Below, in pieces: positions 4,224-13,262 of a stretch of DNA of 17,406 bases. Under the pieces are notes generated by a model. It made no database searches. It worked only from the letters and a program-made list of their open reading frames with translations, and was not told the DNA's origin. The translations under genes and the position numbers were made by a program. The stretch's first letter is position 1. Each line of letters opens with the position of its first letter. The stretch spans positions 1-17,406 of the forward strand of contig CANHRW010000020.1 in the NCBI GenBank assembly GCA_947462865.1, written 5' to 3'. The DNA is from Bacteroidota bacterium (lineage in GTDB: Bacteria; Bacteroidota; Bacteroidia; UKL13-3).

Positions 4224-6125
4224 CTATTGATACATTCTCCATTTAATTCCCAATTTAAATGCCCTGGTTGGGAAAGGATAATGAGGACTTGCATAAGCTG
4301 CACCTTTGAAAACATCCATATTTGCATGTTCTAATTTGGCAAACAAAACCGCTTTTTTAACTTGTCCGCAAATAAATAAATCAACCATAGGGTAATTGCC
4401 AATAGGTGTATTGCGTTGCAAATAGAAAGTTTTGCTAAGAGGGTTCCAATCGTTGCCATAAAAAGAAGAATTGTACCAGAAATCTATTCCAGCTTGAACC
4501 AACAATACTTTTTTAAATATTCTTCCATTTAAATACCATCTACCTTTTGCTGCAAATTCAGGCAATTGAATATTATTAGTATTGCATTGTTGAAGCATGA
4601 TACTTTGGTCTAAAAATAAAATTCCCCACTGGAAAGTTTTAGAAACAACCAAATTGTTAACGGTTATCAGCCTATTGCTTTGAATAGGTCTATTTTGGTC
4701 ATTTAAATACACCCAATTGTTTAAAATAAAGGAATTCAATTGTAGCGTAAAATTATGCCTGAATCCAGTGGTTTGAATTCCACCATACAACTTACTCACC
4801 TGCATTTGTTTGAATGAATTTTCCCAGTTAAATGCATTGCTGAAGAAGTTTAAGTATTGTTCATTTGGTTTAAAAGCTAATTGTTCAAAGCCAACCATAG
4901 CTGCTTGTCCAAATAAACGAATAGTAAGTTCTCCTTTTAATTTAAAATCTCCTAAGTTGTAGCCCAAAATATTCAATTGGGCATTTCCTGTAAATCCGAT
5001 ATCATTTTTTGCTTTGGCTCTTTTTTCGAGAGACCCATCAATCAAAACATTGAAACCATTTGCAATAATACCATGTTGGTTCCAATTGAATAGTTCATGT
5101 GTAAATCCTATTTCAGAGAAATACCCCTTTCTGAATACACCAGTACTGAATCTGTTTTGAACAGTATTCGCTTGCATAGAATCATTGAATACCAATGCAG
5201 AACCAATGACACCTGGAAATAAAGTCGCACTAGAGTCTCCTATAGTATTGTCAAAGAAAAGCCCATCTTTTTTATAACGGAAACTATGAGAAAAATAAGC
5301 CCTCGGATCTATACATTCAAAGCTATCTTCGGCTTCTTGAATGAAACTTTTTTTACCCAAATAGTAAAATTGACGACCATAAAATTCATAAGATTTAAAC
5401 CTGCTTTGAGAGCCTTTCAATTGTATGGCAACCGATTTATTGGTACCCGTTAATTGTTCAAATGTTGAATCGCTTGTAATGCCTCCATTTTCATCATGCA
5501 CTCCCATATTCCAATTGAAACTACCTATGATTCTATACCGGTTACTTTTGCTTATATAACTTCCAAAGGCTTGGGTAAAATAACCGCTTGTAAATTGACG
5601 CATATAATTACCCAGGTTTAAAATTCTAGAATAATCAACGCCAATATTTAACCTAGGTGTGAGATTGACTGCAAATTTAGTATCTAAATTAAGTTGAGAA
5701 TTGGGCCCTTGCGCATAATTGAAATCAGCATAAGGCACCTTAGTTTGGTAATAATTGGTTTGATTCGCCAATTTATAATACAGTTGGTATGGATTTTCCA
5801 TCATCTGAAAACCCATTGACCGCTCTACGCCAAATTGTAAATCTCTAGTAGGGCTTAATTGGAATCCAAAATCTTGGAATGCAATTAAATTTCGGTAAGC
5901 CGCATGAAATTGTTCTGTTTTATGAAGGCTAGTGTCTTCGGCTTGGTAGGGTATTCCTCTGCAAATACTTGCCTCATTTTGTTTTTGGGTTAGTAGCTTT
6001 GCTGCTTTAAATGTAATTAAATCGGGGTGTTGTCCCTTAGATTGTATGCCAATCAAAAAAAGCATTGTCAACAAAATTATTTTGTTAAGCACACTATTGA
6101 TTTTTAATGAGTTTACGAACTTCAA
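4224..6125 (-). CDS. Putative outer-membrane porin (Porin_10 type beta-barrel)
   Basis: The product is 633 residues. A hydrophobic N-terminus (about residues 14-30, IILLTMLFLIGIQSKGQ) looks like a signal peptide. The rest is beta-strand-like with alternating aromatic residues, ending in KLGIKWRMYQ as outer-membrane barrels do. Conserved features of the Bacteroidota putative porin family are visible: FQDFGFQLSPTRDLQFGVERSMGF near 80, YYQTKVPYADFNYAQGPNSQ near 130 (family form RTK-x-PY-x-D-x-x-Y-x-QG), and repeated N-x-G-x-x-Y strand motifs. It would sit in the outer membrane; the substrate is unknown. It is the last gene of the operon. Its start overlaps the end of the upstream LVIVD gene by 32 nt, implying translational coupling. 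A later ATG (the MLFLIG position) is possible but would leave a very short signal peptide. Confidence 0.8.
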   Translation of the reverse strand: MKFVNSLKINSVLNKIILLTMLFLIGIQSKGQHPDLITFKAAKLLTQKQNEASICRGIPYQAEDTSLHKTEQFHAAYRNLIAFQDFGFQLSPTRDLQFGVERSMGFQMMENPYQLYYKLANQTNYYQTKVPYADFNYAQGPNSQLNLDTKFAVNLTPRLNIGVDYSRILNLGNYMRQFTSGYFTQAFGSYISKSNRYRIIGSFNWNMGVHDENGGITSDSTFEQLTGTNKSVAIQLKGSQSRFKSYEFYGRQFYYLGKKSFIQEAEDSFECIDPRAYFSHSFRYKKDGLFFDNTIGDSSATLFPGVIGSALVFNDSMQANTVQNRFSTGVFRKGYFSEIGFTHELFNWNQHGIIANGFNVLIDGSLEKRAKAKNDIGFTGNAQLNILGYNLGDFKLKGELTIRLFGQAAMVGFEQLAFKPNEQYLNFFSNAFNWENSFKQMQVSKLYGGIQTTGFRHNFTLQLNSFILNNWVYLNDQNRPIQSNRLITVNNLVVSKTFQWGILFLDQSIMLQQCNTNNIQLPEFAAKGRWYLNGRIFKKVLLVQAGIDFWYNSSFYGNDWNPLSKTFYLQRNTPIGNYPMVDLFICGQVKKAVLFAKLEHANMDVFKGAAYASPHYPFPTRAFKLGIKWRMYQ

Positions 6126-7497
6126 ATTGGTTTTGGTTTTTCAATTTCAAAATAAATTGAGTACCAGTGAAAGCACTCAAATCCAATTCAAAAGTAGTTT
6201 GGAACACTTGTTTTTGCAACAAACATTTGCCAGTTATATCATATAATGAAAGCTCAATAGGTTGTGGAGTGCTCGAGTGACATAGGATTTGAACCAATCC
6301 AATGCTAGGATTGGGGTAAATCAATATTTCCTTAAGGCTATTAATTTCATTTAATCCAGTAATTGCTGAATCAGGTTTTAAAACGAACAAGCCTTCACCC
6401 ATATCTAATATGGCAATATTCCCCGAGTTAAAATAAGGGTGAACTCCCCAACATCCCTTGTAACCTTCATAAGATACTGGTGGCCATGCTGAGGAATGGA
6501 AATAAGCTAGAGGATAGATATTCATTGGGTTAGTTAAATCAAATACATAAATACCATCGTGGTAGTAAGAAACATATGCAAAATTACCAACATATAAGGC
6601 ATTGTGAGCAGTTGCTCCCGGGTTACTCTGAAAGGTATTGATGAATTTAGGGTTCTTAATATCTGTTAAATCATAGTATTTAATCGAAAGTCCTGCTGGA
6701 ATTTCATCAGTAAAAATCATTTTTTTGCCTGTTTTATCAAGGCTACTGCTATGGTTGTATCCGTTTTGAGGATACTGAGAAATAATACTGATTAAACTGG
6801 GTTTTGCAGCATCAACTACATCATAAATATACAAACCTGCATATTCAGCTGAGCAATAAATGGTATCGTTGCGCGCATACAATTCATGGATAGTTTTAAA
6901 TGCAGCGCTTCCATCTGGTAATTGTGGAGCTACAATACTTCCAATTTTTACAGGTATTTCAGGATCAATTATAGAAACGATGTCAACTGGGCTTACTTCG
7001 CCATTGTTATATCTATTGGTACACATATACAATCGGCTACTTACTGAATCAATAAAAATACTGTGTGTATTGTATGCAAGGCTGTCACTTTCATAAACCA
7101 GTTTTACCGAATCAGGTAAGTATTGTAAGTCGAAAATTTGAAGTTTACCACGATTTTTGTTGTCACTCACACAATAAACATAATGGCTGTAGCATTCAAA
7201 ATCGCGGTTAACCATATTAGAACAGGCTCCATATTTTACCGCAGCTACCCTTATATCTGATGCTTGACTAATGTCAAAAAAATAGATACTGTCGGTACTC
7301 CCAGCAATGACATATTCCTTTTGCTTTTGTAAATCAGAATACCCAGTTAAATCATTCCAAATTTGGTAACCATCTTTTTTGTTTAAACTCGTATCATTCC
7401 AATGCCCAAGAAGCTTAAATCCTAGGCTTTGAGCGTTTATCTCATTGTTGTAGATGGAAACAAACAAGAGTCCTGTAATGATGAAAAGCTTTTTCAA
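6094..7497 (-). CDS. LVIVD-repeat (choice-of-anchor B) secreted protein with T9SS tail, paralogue 2
   Basis: The product is 467 residues. A signal peptide (MKKLFIITGLLFVSIYNNEINAQ) precedes a beta-propeller-like domain. It has repeated strand motifs such as YVIAGSTDSIYFFDIS, KLQIFDLQYLPDSV, GLYIYDVVDAAKPSLI, YVSYYHDGIYVFDLTNP and NIAILDMGEGLFVLK, typical of LVIVD repeats and of choice-of-anchor B proteins. The C-terminus (ILIYPNPSIGLVQI ... LSLYDITGKCLLQK ... FILKLKNQ) is a type A T9SS sorting domain, so the protein should be exported by T9SS and cell-surface bound or released. Its function is unknown. It is paralogous to the gene immediately upstream (1-nt gap), sharing the DxIWND(I/L)TG, KEY-x-I-x-G-(T/S)-TDSIYFFD and NRDFE-(C/T)-(Y/F)-SHYVYCVSD segments, and it overlaps the porin gene downstream. 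Confidence 0.85.
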   Translation of the reverse strand: MKKLFIITGLLFVSIYNNEINAQSLGFKLLGHWNDTSLNKKDGYQIWNDLTGYSDLQKQKEYVIAGSTDSIYFFDISQASDIRVAAVKYGACSNMVNRDFECYSHYVYCVSDNKNRGKLQIFDLQYLPDSVKLVYESDSLAYNTHSIFIDSVSSRLYMCTNRYNNGEVSPVDIVSIIDPEIPVKIGSIVAPQLPDGSAAFKTIHELYARNDTIYCSAEYAGLYIYDVVDAAKPSLISIISQYPQNGYNHSSSLDKTGKKMIFTDEIPAGLSIKYYDLTDIKNPKFINTFQSNPGATAHNALYVGNFAYVSYYHDGIYVFDLTNPMNIYPLAYFHSSAWPPVSYEGYKGCWGVHPYFNSGNIAILDMGEGLFVLKPDSAITGLNEINSLKEILIYPNPSIGLVQILCHSSTPQPIELSLYDITGKCLLQKQVFQTTFELDLSAFTGTQFILKLKNQNQFEVRKLIKNQ

Positions 7498-7498
7498 A

Positions 7499-8899
7499 TT
7501 AAGGTTGTTTAATAAATGATTGGAAAGTATTCAAAGTGCCGGTATTTAAATGTAAAATATAACTACCCGTATTTAAATCGGATATATCTATGGCAGTTTT
7601 GTTAGCTATAACATCAGATTTAATGAGCATGCCAATTGTATTGTATATTTCATATGAAAATAATGATACCTGCAAATCATTGAATTCAATATGCAATTCA
7701 TTAGTTGCAGGGTTTGGGTATATGGCAGATTTTTTAAAAGCAGACTTTTGCTCATTCATGCCACAATATTGGCTGTCTATTTTAAGTACATAAATACCAT
7801 TGGTTAAATCGCTTGCTAAAATAATTTTACTTGGTAAATAAGGATAAATTCCCCAACAACCTTTGAATCCACCATATATTTCTGGTTCTACAGGATGTGT
7901 ATCGTACCATGCCACTTTATGAGGATTTGATGGTTCTTTAATGTTGTAAACTACAAAACCATCGTGGTAGGATGAAACATAAGCAAAATCACCTAACCAA
8001 TAAGCATTATGCGGCATGGCTTGGTCAGACGAATTAAAACTACTCACAAATTTCGGATTAGAATAGTTAGTAATGTCAAAAATCTTAATATCTAAACCGC
8101 TTTCTTCGTCTGTAAACATTAAATATTTCCCTGATTTATCAAGCCAAGAGCTATGGTTGTATCCTTGTTCTGGGTATGAAGTAATGCTACCTAAAATAGC
8201 TTGATTTTGGGCATCAGTTAACCTAAAAAAATAAATGCCATTGTATTCAGCACTCAAAAAACAGGTGTCGTTTCTGGCAAACATTTCATGCACTTTATTA
8301 AATAAATAACCACCTGTTGGTTTAACCGGAACAGCCAATTTGAATAAAAAACTTGGGGAGTCGGGTTTTTCAATTGAAAGCACATCCATGGCTGAAAAAC
8401 CAATGGGCAAGGTATTTGAACACATGTACAATCGCTTTAAAACACTGTCTACAAAAATGGTATGGGTATATTTACCTAATTTTGAACTGGCATATACCTC
8501 ATGAACAGAATCGGGTAAATATTGCAAATCAAAAACTTGTAACCTTCCATCACCTCTAGCTTGATCAGAAACACAATACACATAATGACTAAACGTTTCA
8601 AAATCTCTGTTTTTAGCAGAAATTGAACGTCCACTTTTTACTTGAATGAGTTTTAGATCAGTTGGATTGCTCACATCAAAAAAGTAAATAGAATCGGTCG
8701 TACCACAAATGGCGTATTCTTTTTGTTTGATTGGATCATACCAACCAGTAATGTCGTTCCAAATATCAGTACCATCTACTTTAGGTAAGTCTGGATTGTT
8801 GTAATGAGCCAACTTAATAACACCATTAGAAATTGACTGAGCACGAGCTAACATACTCAACAAAAAAACGAATAAGTAACACAGTTTTAATTTTATCAT
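7499..8899 (-). CDS. LVIVD-repeat (choice-of-anchor B) secreted protein with T9SS tail, paralogue 1
   Basis: The product is 466 residues. A signal peptide (MIKLKLCYLFVFLLSMLARAQ) is followed by the same propeller-like domain as its neighbour: GTDIWNDITGW near 45, YAICGTTDSIYFFDVSNPTDL, NRDFETFSHYVYCVSD, GRLQVFDLQYLPDSV, GYNHSSWLDKSGKYLMFTDEE, YVSSYHDGFVVYNIKEP, GGFKGCWGIYPYLPS and ASDLTNGIYVLK. The tail from about 390 (SAIYPNPATNELHIEF ... YEIYNTIGMLIK ... GSYILHL) is a T9SS sorting domain. Proteins of this kind are surface or secreted, with no assigned reaction. The start ATG shares an ATGA with the stop of the GNAT-like gene, so the two are translated from one message. The pair with the next gene is a tandem duplication that has diverged substantially, most of all in the tail. 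Confidence 0.85.
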   Translation of the reverse strand: MIKLKLCYLFVFLLSMLARAQSISNGVIKLAHYNNPDLPKVDGTDIWNDITGWYDPIKQKEYAICGTTDSIYFFDVSNPTDLKLIQVKSGRSISAKNRDFETFSHYVYCVSDQARGDGRLQVFDLQYLPDSVHEVYASSKLGKYTHTIFVDSVLKRLYMCSNTLPIGFSAMDVLSIEKPDSPSFLFKLAVPVKPTGGYLFNKVHEMFARNDTCFLSAEYNGIYFFRLTDAQNQAILGSITSYPEQGYNHSSWLDKSGKYLMFTDEESGLDIKIFDITNYSNPKFVSSFNSSDQAMPHNAYWLGDFAYVSSYHDGFVVYNIKEPSNPHKVAWYDTHPVEPEIYGGFKGCWGIYPYLPSKIILASDLTNGIYVLKIDSQYCGMNEQKSAFKKSAIYPNPATNELHIEFNDLQVSLFSYEIYNTIGMLIKSDVIANKTAIDISDLNTGSYILHLNTGTLNTFQSFIKQP

Positions 8900-10017
8900 A
8901 CAATTTGTAAGGTATACGTATGGTGAACTTTAGTAGTTTGTGCGCCTAATGCTTTAAACAAAGCATGCATTTTTGGATTAAAATCTCCAATCCAAGCCAA
9001 TTCTGCCGATACAAACTGAGGTTTTTTTTGAATGGCCTCGTAAAATTTCATTATCAACCCTGTTTCTAAGCCTAAATTTTGATAAGCAGGAATCACACCA
9101 AATACAATTCCTCTTAGTCTGTTAATATTACCAAAATAATTGTACCAGAAGAACTTTAACTTTCCAATCCAATCCAATTTGCCATTTACATGTTTAAATA
9201 TTTGATTGACATCAATCACATTCACATAAAACCCGGCGGGTTCATTGTTGGCATAAACAAACCAAATGGCTTCCTCTAACAAAATAGGTTTCAATGAACG
9301 CAAGGTTGTTTCTATGCGCTCCTTGGTCATTGGAACAAAATCCGGTCTTTTGGCCCATGCCAGGTTATAAATATGAATAAAATCTGCCGCAAATTTTTCG
9401 AGTTGATTGAGTTTAAAATGCGCATATTCATAATTTGAATTTTGAAAAACCCTTGCAGCTAATTTTTCGAACCGTTCTCGGTTAAAATCTGCATACTTAA
9501 TCTCAGAGGTAGTTTGTTCAGTTTGCAATAGAAAACCATAATCTAAAAAGTATTTTTCGTAGTAGGGGAAATTGAAATTCTCTTGGTAAGAAGGATTTTT
9601 AAAACCAGCTACCAGTAAGCCCCAAAACTTGTCTTTTTCACCAAAATTTATAGGGCCATCTATGGCTTTGCATCCCTGTGTTTTTAGCCAATCTTTAGCT
9701 GTGTCAAACAATAAAAATGCGGCCGATTGCATTTCTATACATTCAAAAAAACCAATACCCCCTGTTTTTTGGTTGTCTCGTTGATGGAAATCAGAATAAA
9801 AAGCAGCAATTCTTCCAATTACCTGTCCATCCTCATTCAGTAATAACCATCGCATCGCATTTCCATGTTTAAACCCTACATTTTTATTTGGGTTAAAAAT
9901 TTCATTGATATCATTGTCTAGAGGGCATACCCATTCAGGATCTTTGGCATAAAGCGTTCTAGCTAAATCTAAAAATAAGGCTTTTTGGTGATTGGTATGG
10001 ACGGCTTCAATTTTCAT
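8896..10017 (-). CDS. GNAT-fold N-acetyltransferase-like protein
   Basis: The product is 373 residues from the ATG at 10017. The open frame extends to 10080, but the extra residues are not like the family, and MKIEAVHTNHQKALFLDLARTLY is a natural start. It looks like two acetyltransferase-like halves. The first has RWLLLNEDGQVIGRIAAFY, a GNAT strand 2-4 pattern, then GGIGFFECIEM, GCKAIDGPINFGEKDKFWGLL and YEKYFLDYGF. The second has AIWFVYANNEPAGFYVNVIDV, GIVFGVIPAYQNLGLETGLIMKFYE and ELAWIGDFNPKMHALFKALGA. Similar long proteins are usually annotated only as GNAT-family or YghO-like, and neither the substrate nor the activity is known. A canonical Q-x-x-G-x-G/A acetyl-CoA loop is only loosely matched (AYQNLGLETGL). 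It is first in the - strand operon and its stop overlaps the next start (ATGA). Confidence 0.7.
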   Translation of the reverse strand: MKIEAVHTNHQKALFLDLARTLYAKDPEWVCPLDNDINEIFNPNKNVGFKHGNAMRWLLLNEDGQVIGRIAAFYSDFHQRDNQKTGGIGFFECIEMQSAAFLLFDTAKDWLKTQGCKAIDGPINFGEKDKFWGLLVAGFKNPSYQENFNFPYYEKYFLDYGFLLQTEQTTSEIKYADFNRERFEKLAARVFQNSNYEYAHFKLNQLEKFAADFIHIYNLAWAKRPDFVPMTKERIETTLRSLKPILLEEAIWFVYANNEPAGFYVNVIDVNQIFKHVNGKLDWIGKLKFFWYNYFGNINRLRGIVFGVIPAYQNLGLETGLIMKFYEAIQKKPQFVSAELAWIGDFNPKMHALFKALGAQTTKVHHTYTLQIV

Positions 10018-10113
10018 TTCACAACGAAGAAAATGGTATATTCTGAATTCTACAAGGAACACTTTTGCGCAATCCACCAATATTGTTTAATTTGCTGACT
10101 TAATTTTTTAGTC
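10018..10113. promoter_or_regulatory. Divergent intergenic region between two operons
   Basis: The only space between the - strand GNAT-led operon and the + strand peroxiredoxin-led operon is 96 bp, so promoters for both should lie here. I see no clean match to the Bacteroidota -7 element TAnnTTTG. TTTAATTTG at 10086-10094 is one base short of it on the + strand. The call rests on gene arrangement. Confidence 0.35.
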
Positions 10114-10653
10114 ATGTTAAACATAGGAGATAAATTGCCCGAATTCAGCTTAAAAGGCTATGACAATAAAATTTATACCAATTACGACTATGCAGATAAA
10201 TATGCACTAGCTGTTATTTTTACATGTAATAGCTCTCCAATTTCTAAAGCCTATGCCAAACGTATGCTGAATTTGTTTGAAAAATACGAAGGCGATAATT
10301 TGGGCATAGTAGGTATCAATTCTAACGATCCTATACAATCTCCTGAAGATGATTTCGAACACATGCAGTTGGTTGCCGAAAAACTAGGTCTGAATAAATT
10401 GCATTTTTTATTTTTACAAGATAACGAACAAATAGCGGCTCAAAAATTTGGTGCCACCGTGAATCCAGAAGTTTTTTTGTTTAACAGAAAACGCGAATTG
10501 GTCTACAAAGGGGCAATTGATGATTCATGGGAAAACGAGGCCATGGCTACAGCTGTGTATTTAGAAGATGCTATTGAAGAAGCTTTGGATGGTATGGAGA
10601 TTGATTATCCAGAAATCCCTGCAGAAGGAACGCCAATTATCTGGAAAAAATAA
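10114..10653 (+). CDS. Peroxiredoxin-like (AhpC/TSA, PRX_like1 type) protein with a single cysteine
   Basis: The product is 179 residues with a thioredoxin fold: GDKLPEFSLKGYDNK (5-19), a VIFTCNSSPISKAYAKR active-site region (34-50), INSNDP near 68, and VNPEVFLFNRKRELVYKGAIDDSW with the cis-Pro position. Relatives usually carry CNHCPYVKAY at this site, a CTP before the FLF strand, and a Cys-containing GCSIKWK-like tail. Here C38 is the only cysteine in the whole protein, the second active-site Cys is Ser, the CTP is VNP, and the tail is shortened to TPIIWKK. A two-cysteine cycle within the chain is therefore impossible. It may act as a one-cysteine peroxidase, or may have lost redox activity. 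It is the first gene of the + strand run, 2 nt before the SDR gene. Confidence 0.8.
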   Translation: MLNIGDKLPEFSLKGYDNKIYTNYDYADKYALAVIFTCNSSPISKAYAKRMLNLFEKYEGDNLGIVGINSNDPIQSPEDDFEHMQLVAEKLGLNKLHFLFLQDNEQIAAQKFGATVNPEVFLFNRKRELVYKGAIDDSWENEAMATAVYLEDAIEEALDGMEIDYPEIPAEGTPIIWKK

Positions 10654-10655
10654 TT

Positions 10656-11465
10656 GTGGATTTCAAAAATAAAGTAGTAATTATTACTGGTGCTTCGTCT
10701 GGAATAGGAGAAGCTACGGCATACGCCTTTGCAAAAAAAGGTTGCAAATTGGTTTTGGCAGCTAGGTCAGAAAAGGCATTGGAACAAGTCAAATTTAAAT
10801 GCAATCAATTGGGTGCATCTTGCCAAATAGTAGCAACAGATGTTTCAATTGATGCAGATTGCCAAAAATTGATCGAACAAACCCTATTTCATTTCGGTAA
10901 AATAAACATACTCATAAATAATGCAGGTTTATCTATGCGCGCATCTCTGTCAGATGCCTCATTAAATGTGCTTCATCAACTCATGAATGTAAATTTCTGG
11001 GGAACTGTTCAGTGTACAAAATATGCATTGCCATACATTTTAAAAGAGGAGGGCTCTGTCATAGGTATCAGTTCTATTGCAGGCATAAAAGGCTTACCTG
11101 GACGAACAGGATATGCTGCTTCTAAGTTTGCTATGAATGGATTTTTAGAATCATTGCGCATAGAAAATAAAAGTAAAAATTTGCATGTTGGTATCATGGC
11201 GCCAGGTTATACTGCATCCAATATTCGCAATGTCGCACTCAATGCCAAGGGTACTAAACAAGAGGAAAGTCCTTTAAATGAATCTGAGTTAATGCAGCCA
11301 GAAGCTGTTGCCTCATACCTCATAAAAATGGTAGAAAAAAGGATCAATTTTCAGGTACTAACCACTCAAGGGAAATTGGTTTTTTGGCTCAATAAATTTT
11401 TCCCTAATTGGGTTGATACATTGATTTACAATAAAGTTTCAAAAGAAAAGGACAGTCCTATATAG
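10656..11465 (+). CDS. Short-chain dehydrogenase/reductase (classical SDR)
   Basis: The product is 269 residues. All classical SDR motifs are present: the TGASSGIG nucleotide-binding loop (11-18), NNAG (88-91), the helix-4 Asn in LMNVNFWG, catalytic Ser in GISS (140), and YAASK with Tyr153 and Lys157. The AAR after beta-2 (36-38), with a basic residue there, suggests NADP(H) preference. The C-terminal part (QGKLVFWLNKFFPNWVDTLIYNKVSKEKDSP) is like the membrane-associated DHRS7/short-chain dehydrogenases found in many Bacteroidota. The substrate is unknown. The start is GTG at 10656, only 2 nt after the peroxiredoxin stop, and argS begins 9 nt after its end, so the three are likely co-transcribed. 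Confidence 0.9.
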   Translation: MDFKNKVVIITGASSGIGEATAYAFAKKGCKLVLAARSEKALEQVKFKCNQLGASCQIVATDVSIDADCQKLIEQTLFHFGKINILINNAGLSMRASLSDASLNVLHQLMNVNFWGTVQCTKYALPYILKEEGSVIGISSIAGIKGLPGRTGYAASKFAMNGFLESLRIENKSKNLHVGIMAPGYTASNIRNVALNAKGTKQEESPLNESELMQPEAVASYLIKMVEKRINFQVLTTQGKLVFWLNKFFPNWVDTLIYNKVSKEKDSPI

Positions 11466-11474
11466 ATCACAAAC

Positions 11475-13259
11475 ATGAAAAACATACAAGAAGCTATCAA
11501 AGAATTGCTCTCAAATGCCATCAACCAATTGTATCAAATAGATTGGAAACCAACTCAAATTGTGATCGAATCTACCAGCGATGATTTTGAAGGCGATTAC
11601 ACCTATGTGGTTTTTCCATTGCTAAAAATATCCAAAAAAGGACCTGAGCAAACAGCCAATGAAATTGCTGATTATTTAAGAAATGATACCTCTGTGATTG
11701 CATCTATACAGGTTGTAAAAGGATTTATCAATTTAACTGTACAAACAGCCTATTGGACCAATTTTACTAGTCTACATGCAAATAACCTACATTTTGGCTT
11801 TGCCAGTCTCAATTCAAAAGAAAATGTATTGGTTGAATACTCTTCTCCTAATACAAACAAGCCTTTGCATTTGGGACATATTCGAAACAATTTATTGGGC
11901 TATTCTGTCATTCAAATTCTTAAGGCAAATGGCTATCAAGTAAAGTCTTGTAATTTGATTAACGACCGTGGTATTCATATTTGTAAATCAATGTATGCTT
12001 GGTTGCAACAAGGAAATGGCGAAACCCCTTCAACAGCGAACCTAAAAGGTGATCATTTAGTTGGTAAATATTATGTAGCCTTTGAAAAGCAACACAAGCT
12101 CGAAAAAGAAGCGCTTATTCAAAGCGGCATAGATGAAGAAACAGCTGCAAAGCAAACCAAGTCTATGATTGAAGCTCAAGAATTACTGAGAAAATGGGAA
12201 GCAGGAGATGAAGAAACACTTGCAGTTTGGAAAAAAATGAATGCTTGGGTTTATGAAGGTTTCCAAACTACTTACACAAAATTAGGGGTCACCTTCGACC
12301 AATATTATTATGAATCTGAAACCTATTTATTGGGAAAAGAATTGGTAGAGGAGGGAGTTAAAAACGGCGTATTTTTCCAAAAAGAAAATGGTTCAGTTTG
12401 GGTTGATTTAACAGCAGACGGACTAGATCAAAAACTCTTGTTGAGAGCCGATGGTACTTCGGTTTATATAACCCAGGATATGGGAACTGCTGCTTTAAAG
12501 TATTCTGATTTTAAATACGATAAATCCATTTATGTAGTAGGCAATGAGCAAGATTACCATTTTAAAGTGCTTCAGTTGATTTTATCTAAAATGAACAAGC
12601 CCTATGCAAATGGCATCTATCATTTGAGCTATGGGATGGTTGAATTGCCTGAAGGCAAAATGAAAAGTAGGGAAGGTACCGTTGTGGATGCTGATGATTT
12701 AATGCAAGACATGTTTGACAATGCCAAACAAATTACAACCGAATTAGGAAAAACAGCAGGTTTAAATATTGATGAACAAAACAATTTGTTTCAAACCATT
12801 GGATTAGGAGCGCTTAAATATTATTTATTGAAAGTAGATCCTAAAAAGAAAATGATGTTCAATCCTAAAGAATCTATTGATTTTCAAGGAAACACTGGGC
12901 CATTTGTTCAATATACCCATGCACGTATTAAATCTGTTTTGAGAAATGCCAAAGACAGCTCATATAGTTTTGATACAAGTAAAGTAGCACTGAGTGTTTT
13001 TGAAAAAAACATGGTCAAAGGATTGCATTTATTTCCAAGTATAGTAGATGAAGCCGCAAGAGATTTGAGCCCTGGTGTTATTTGTAATTATTGTTACGAT
13101 TTGGCAAAATTGTTCAACCAGCTTTATCACGAACATTCTATCTTAAAAGAAGTCAATGACGAACAACGCAAATTCAGGTTGGAATTATGTGTATTTACCG
13201 CACAAGTATTACAAAGAGCAGGAGCATTGTTAGGTATTCAAATGCCAGAAAGAATGTAG
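11475..13259 (+). CDS. argS: Arginine--tRNA ligase (class I)
   Basis: Attaches arginine to tRNA(Arg) using ATP, in the cytoplasm; essential. The 594-residue length is normal. The N-terminal Add-1 domain occupies about 1-105 (tRNA D-loop recognition). The class I signature is present as SPNTNKPLHLGHIRN, with HLGH at 132-135. INDRG and the GDEETLAVWKKMN region follow, and the second signature appears as KMKSREG (395-401). The YGMVELPEGKMKSREGTVV stretch is typical of ArgS. GNTGPFVQYTHARIKSVLR starts the anticodon-binding DALR domain, which ends in RAGALLGIQMPERM. The GTSVYITQDMGTA and VVGNEQDYHF segments are also typical. The gene starts 9 nt after the SDR gene and is followed after 3 nt by the lipoprotein gene. 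Confidence 0.98.
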   Translation: MKNIQEAIKELLSNAINQLYQIDWKPTQIVIESTSDDFEGDYTYVVFPLLKISKKGPEQTANEIADYLRNDTSVIASIQVVKGFINLTVQTAYWTNFTSLHANNLHFGFASLNSKENVLVEYSSPNTNKPLHLGHIRNNLLGYSVIQILKANGYQVKSCNLINDRGIHICKSMYAWLQQGNGETPSTANLKGDHLVGKYYVAFEKQHKLEKEALIQSGIDEETAAKQTKSMIEAQELLRKWEAGDEETLAVWKKMNAWVYEGFQTTYTKLGVTFDQYYYESETYLLGKELVEEGVKNGVFFQKENGSVWVDLTADGLDQKLLLRADGTSVYITQDMGTAALKYSDFKYDKSIYVVGNEQDYHFKVLQLILSKMNKPYANGIYHLSYGMVELPEGKMKSREGTVVDADDLMQDMFDNAKQITTELGKTAGLNIDEQNNLFQTIGLGALKYYLLKVDPKKKMMFNPKESIDFQGNTGPFVQYTHARIKSVLRNAKDSSYSFDTSKVALSVFEKNMVKGLHLFPSIVDEAARDLSPGVICNYCYDLAKLFNQLYHEHSILKEVNDEQRKFRLELCVFTAQVLQRAGALLGIQMPERM

Positions 13260-13262
13260 TCA

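Noticed and set aside
10018..10080. Longer N-terminus for the GNAT-like protein (start at 10080).
   Set aside because: The extra 21 residues do not look like the family, would use up most of the divergent promoter space, and an ATG at 10017 begins the recognisable protein.
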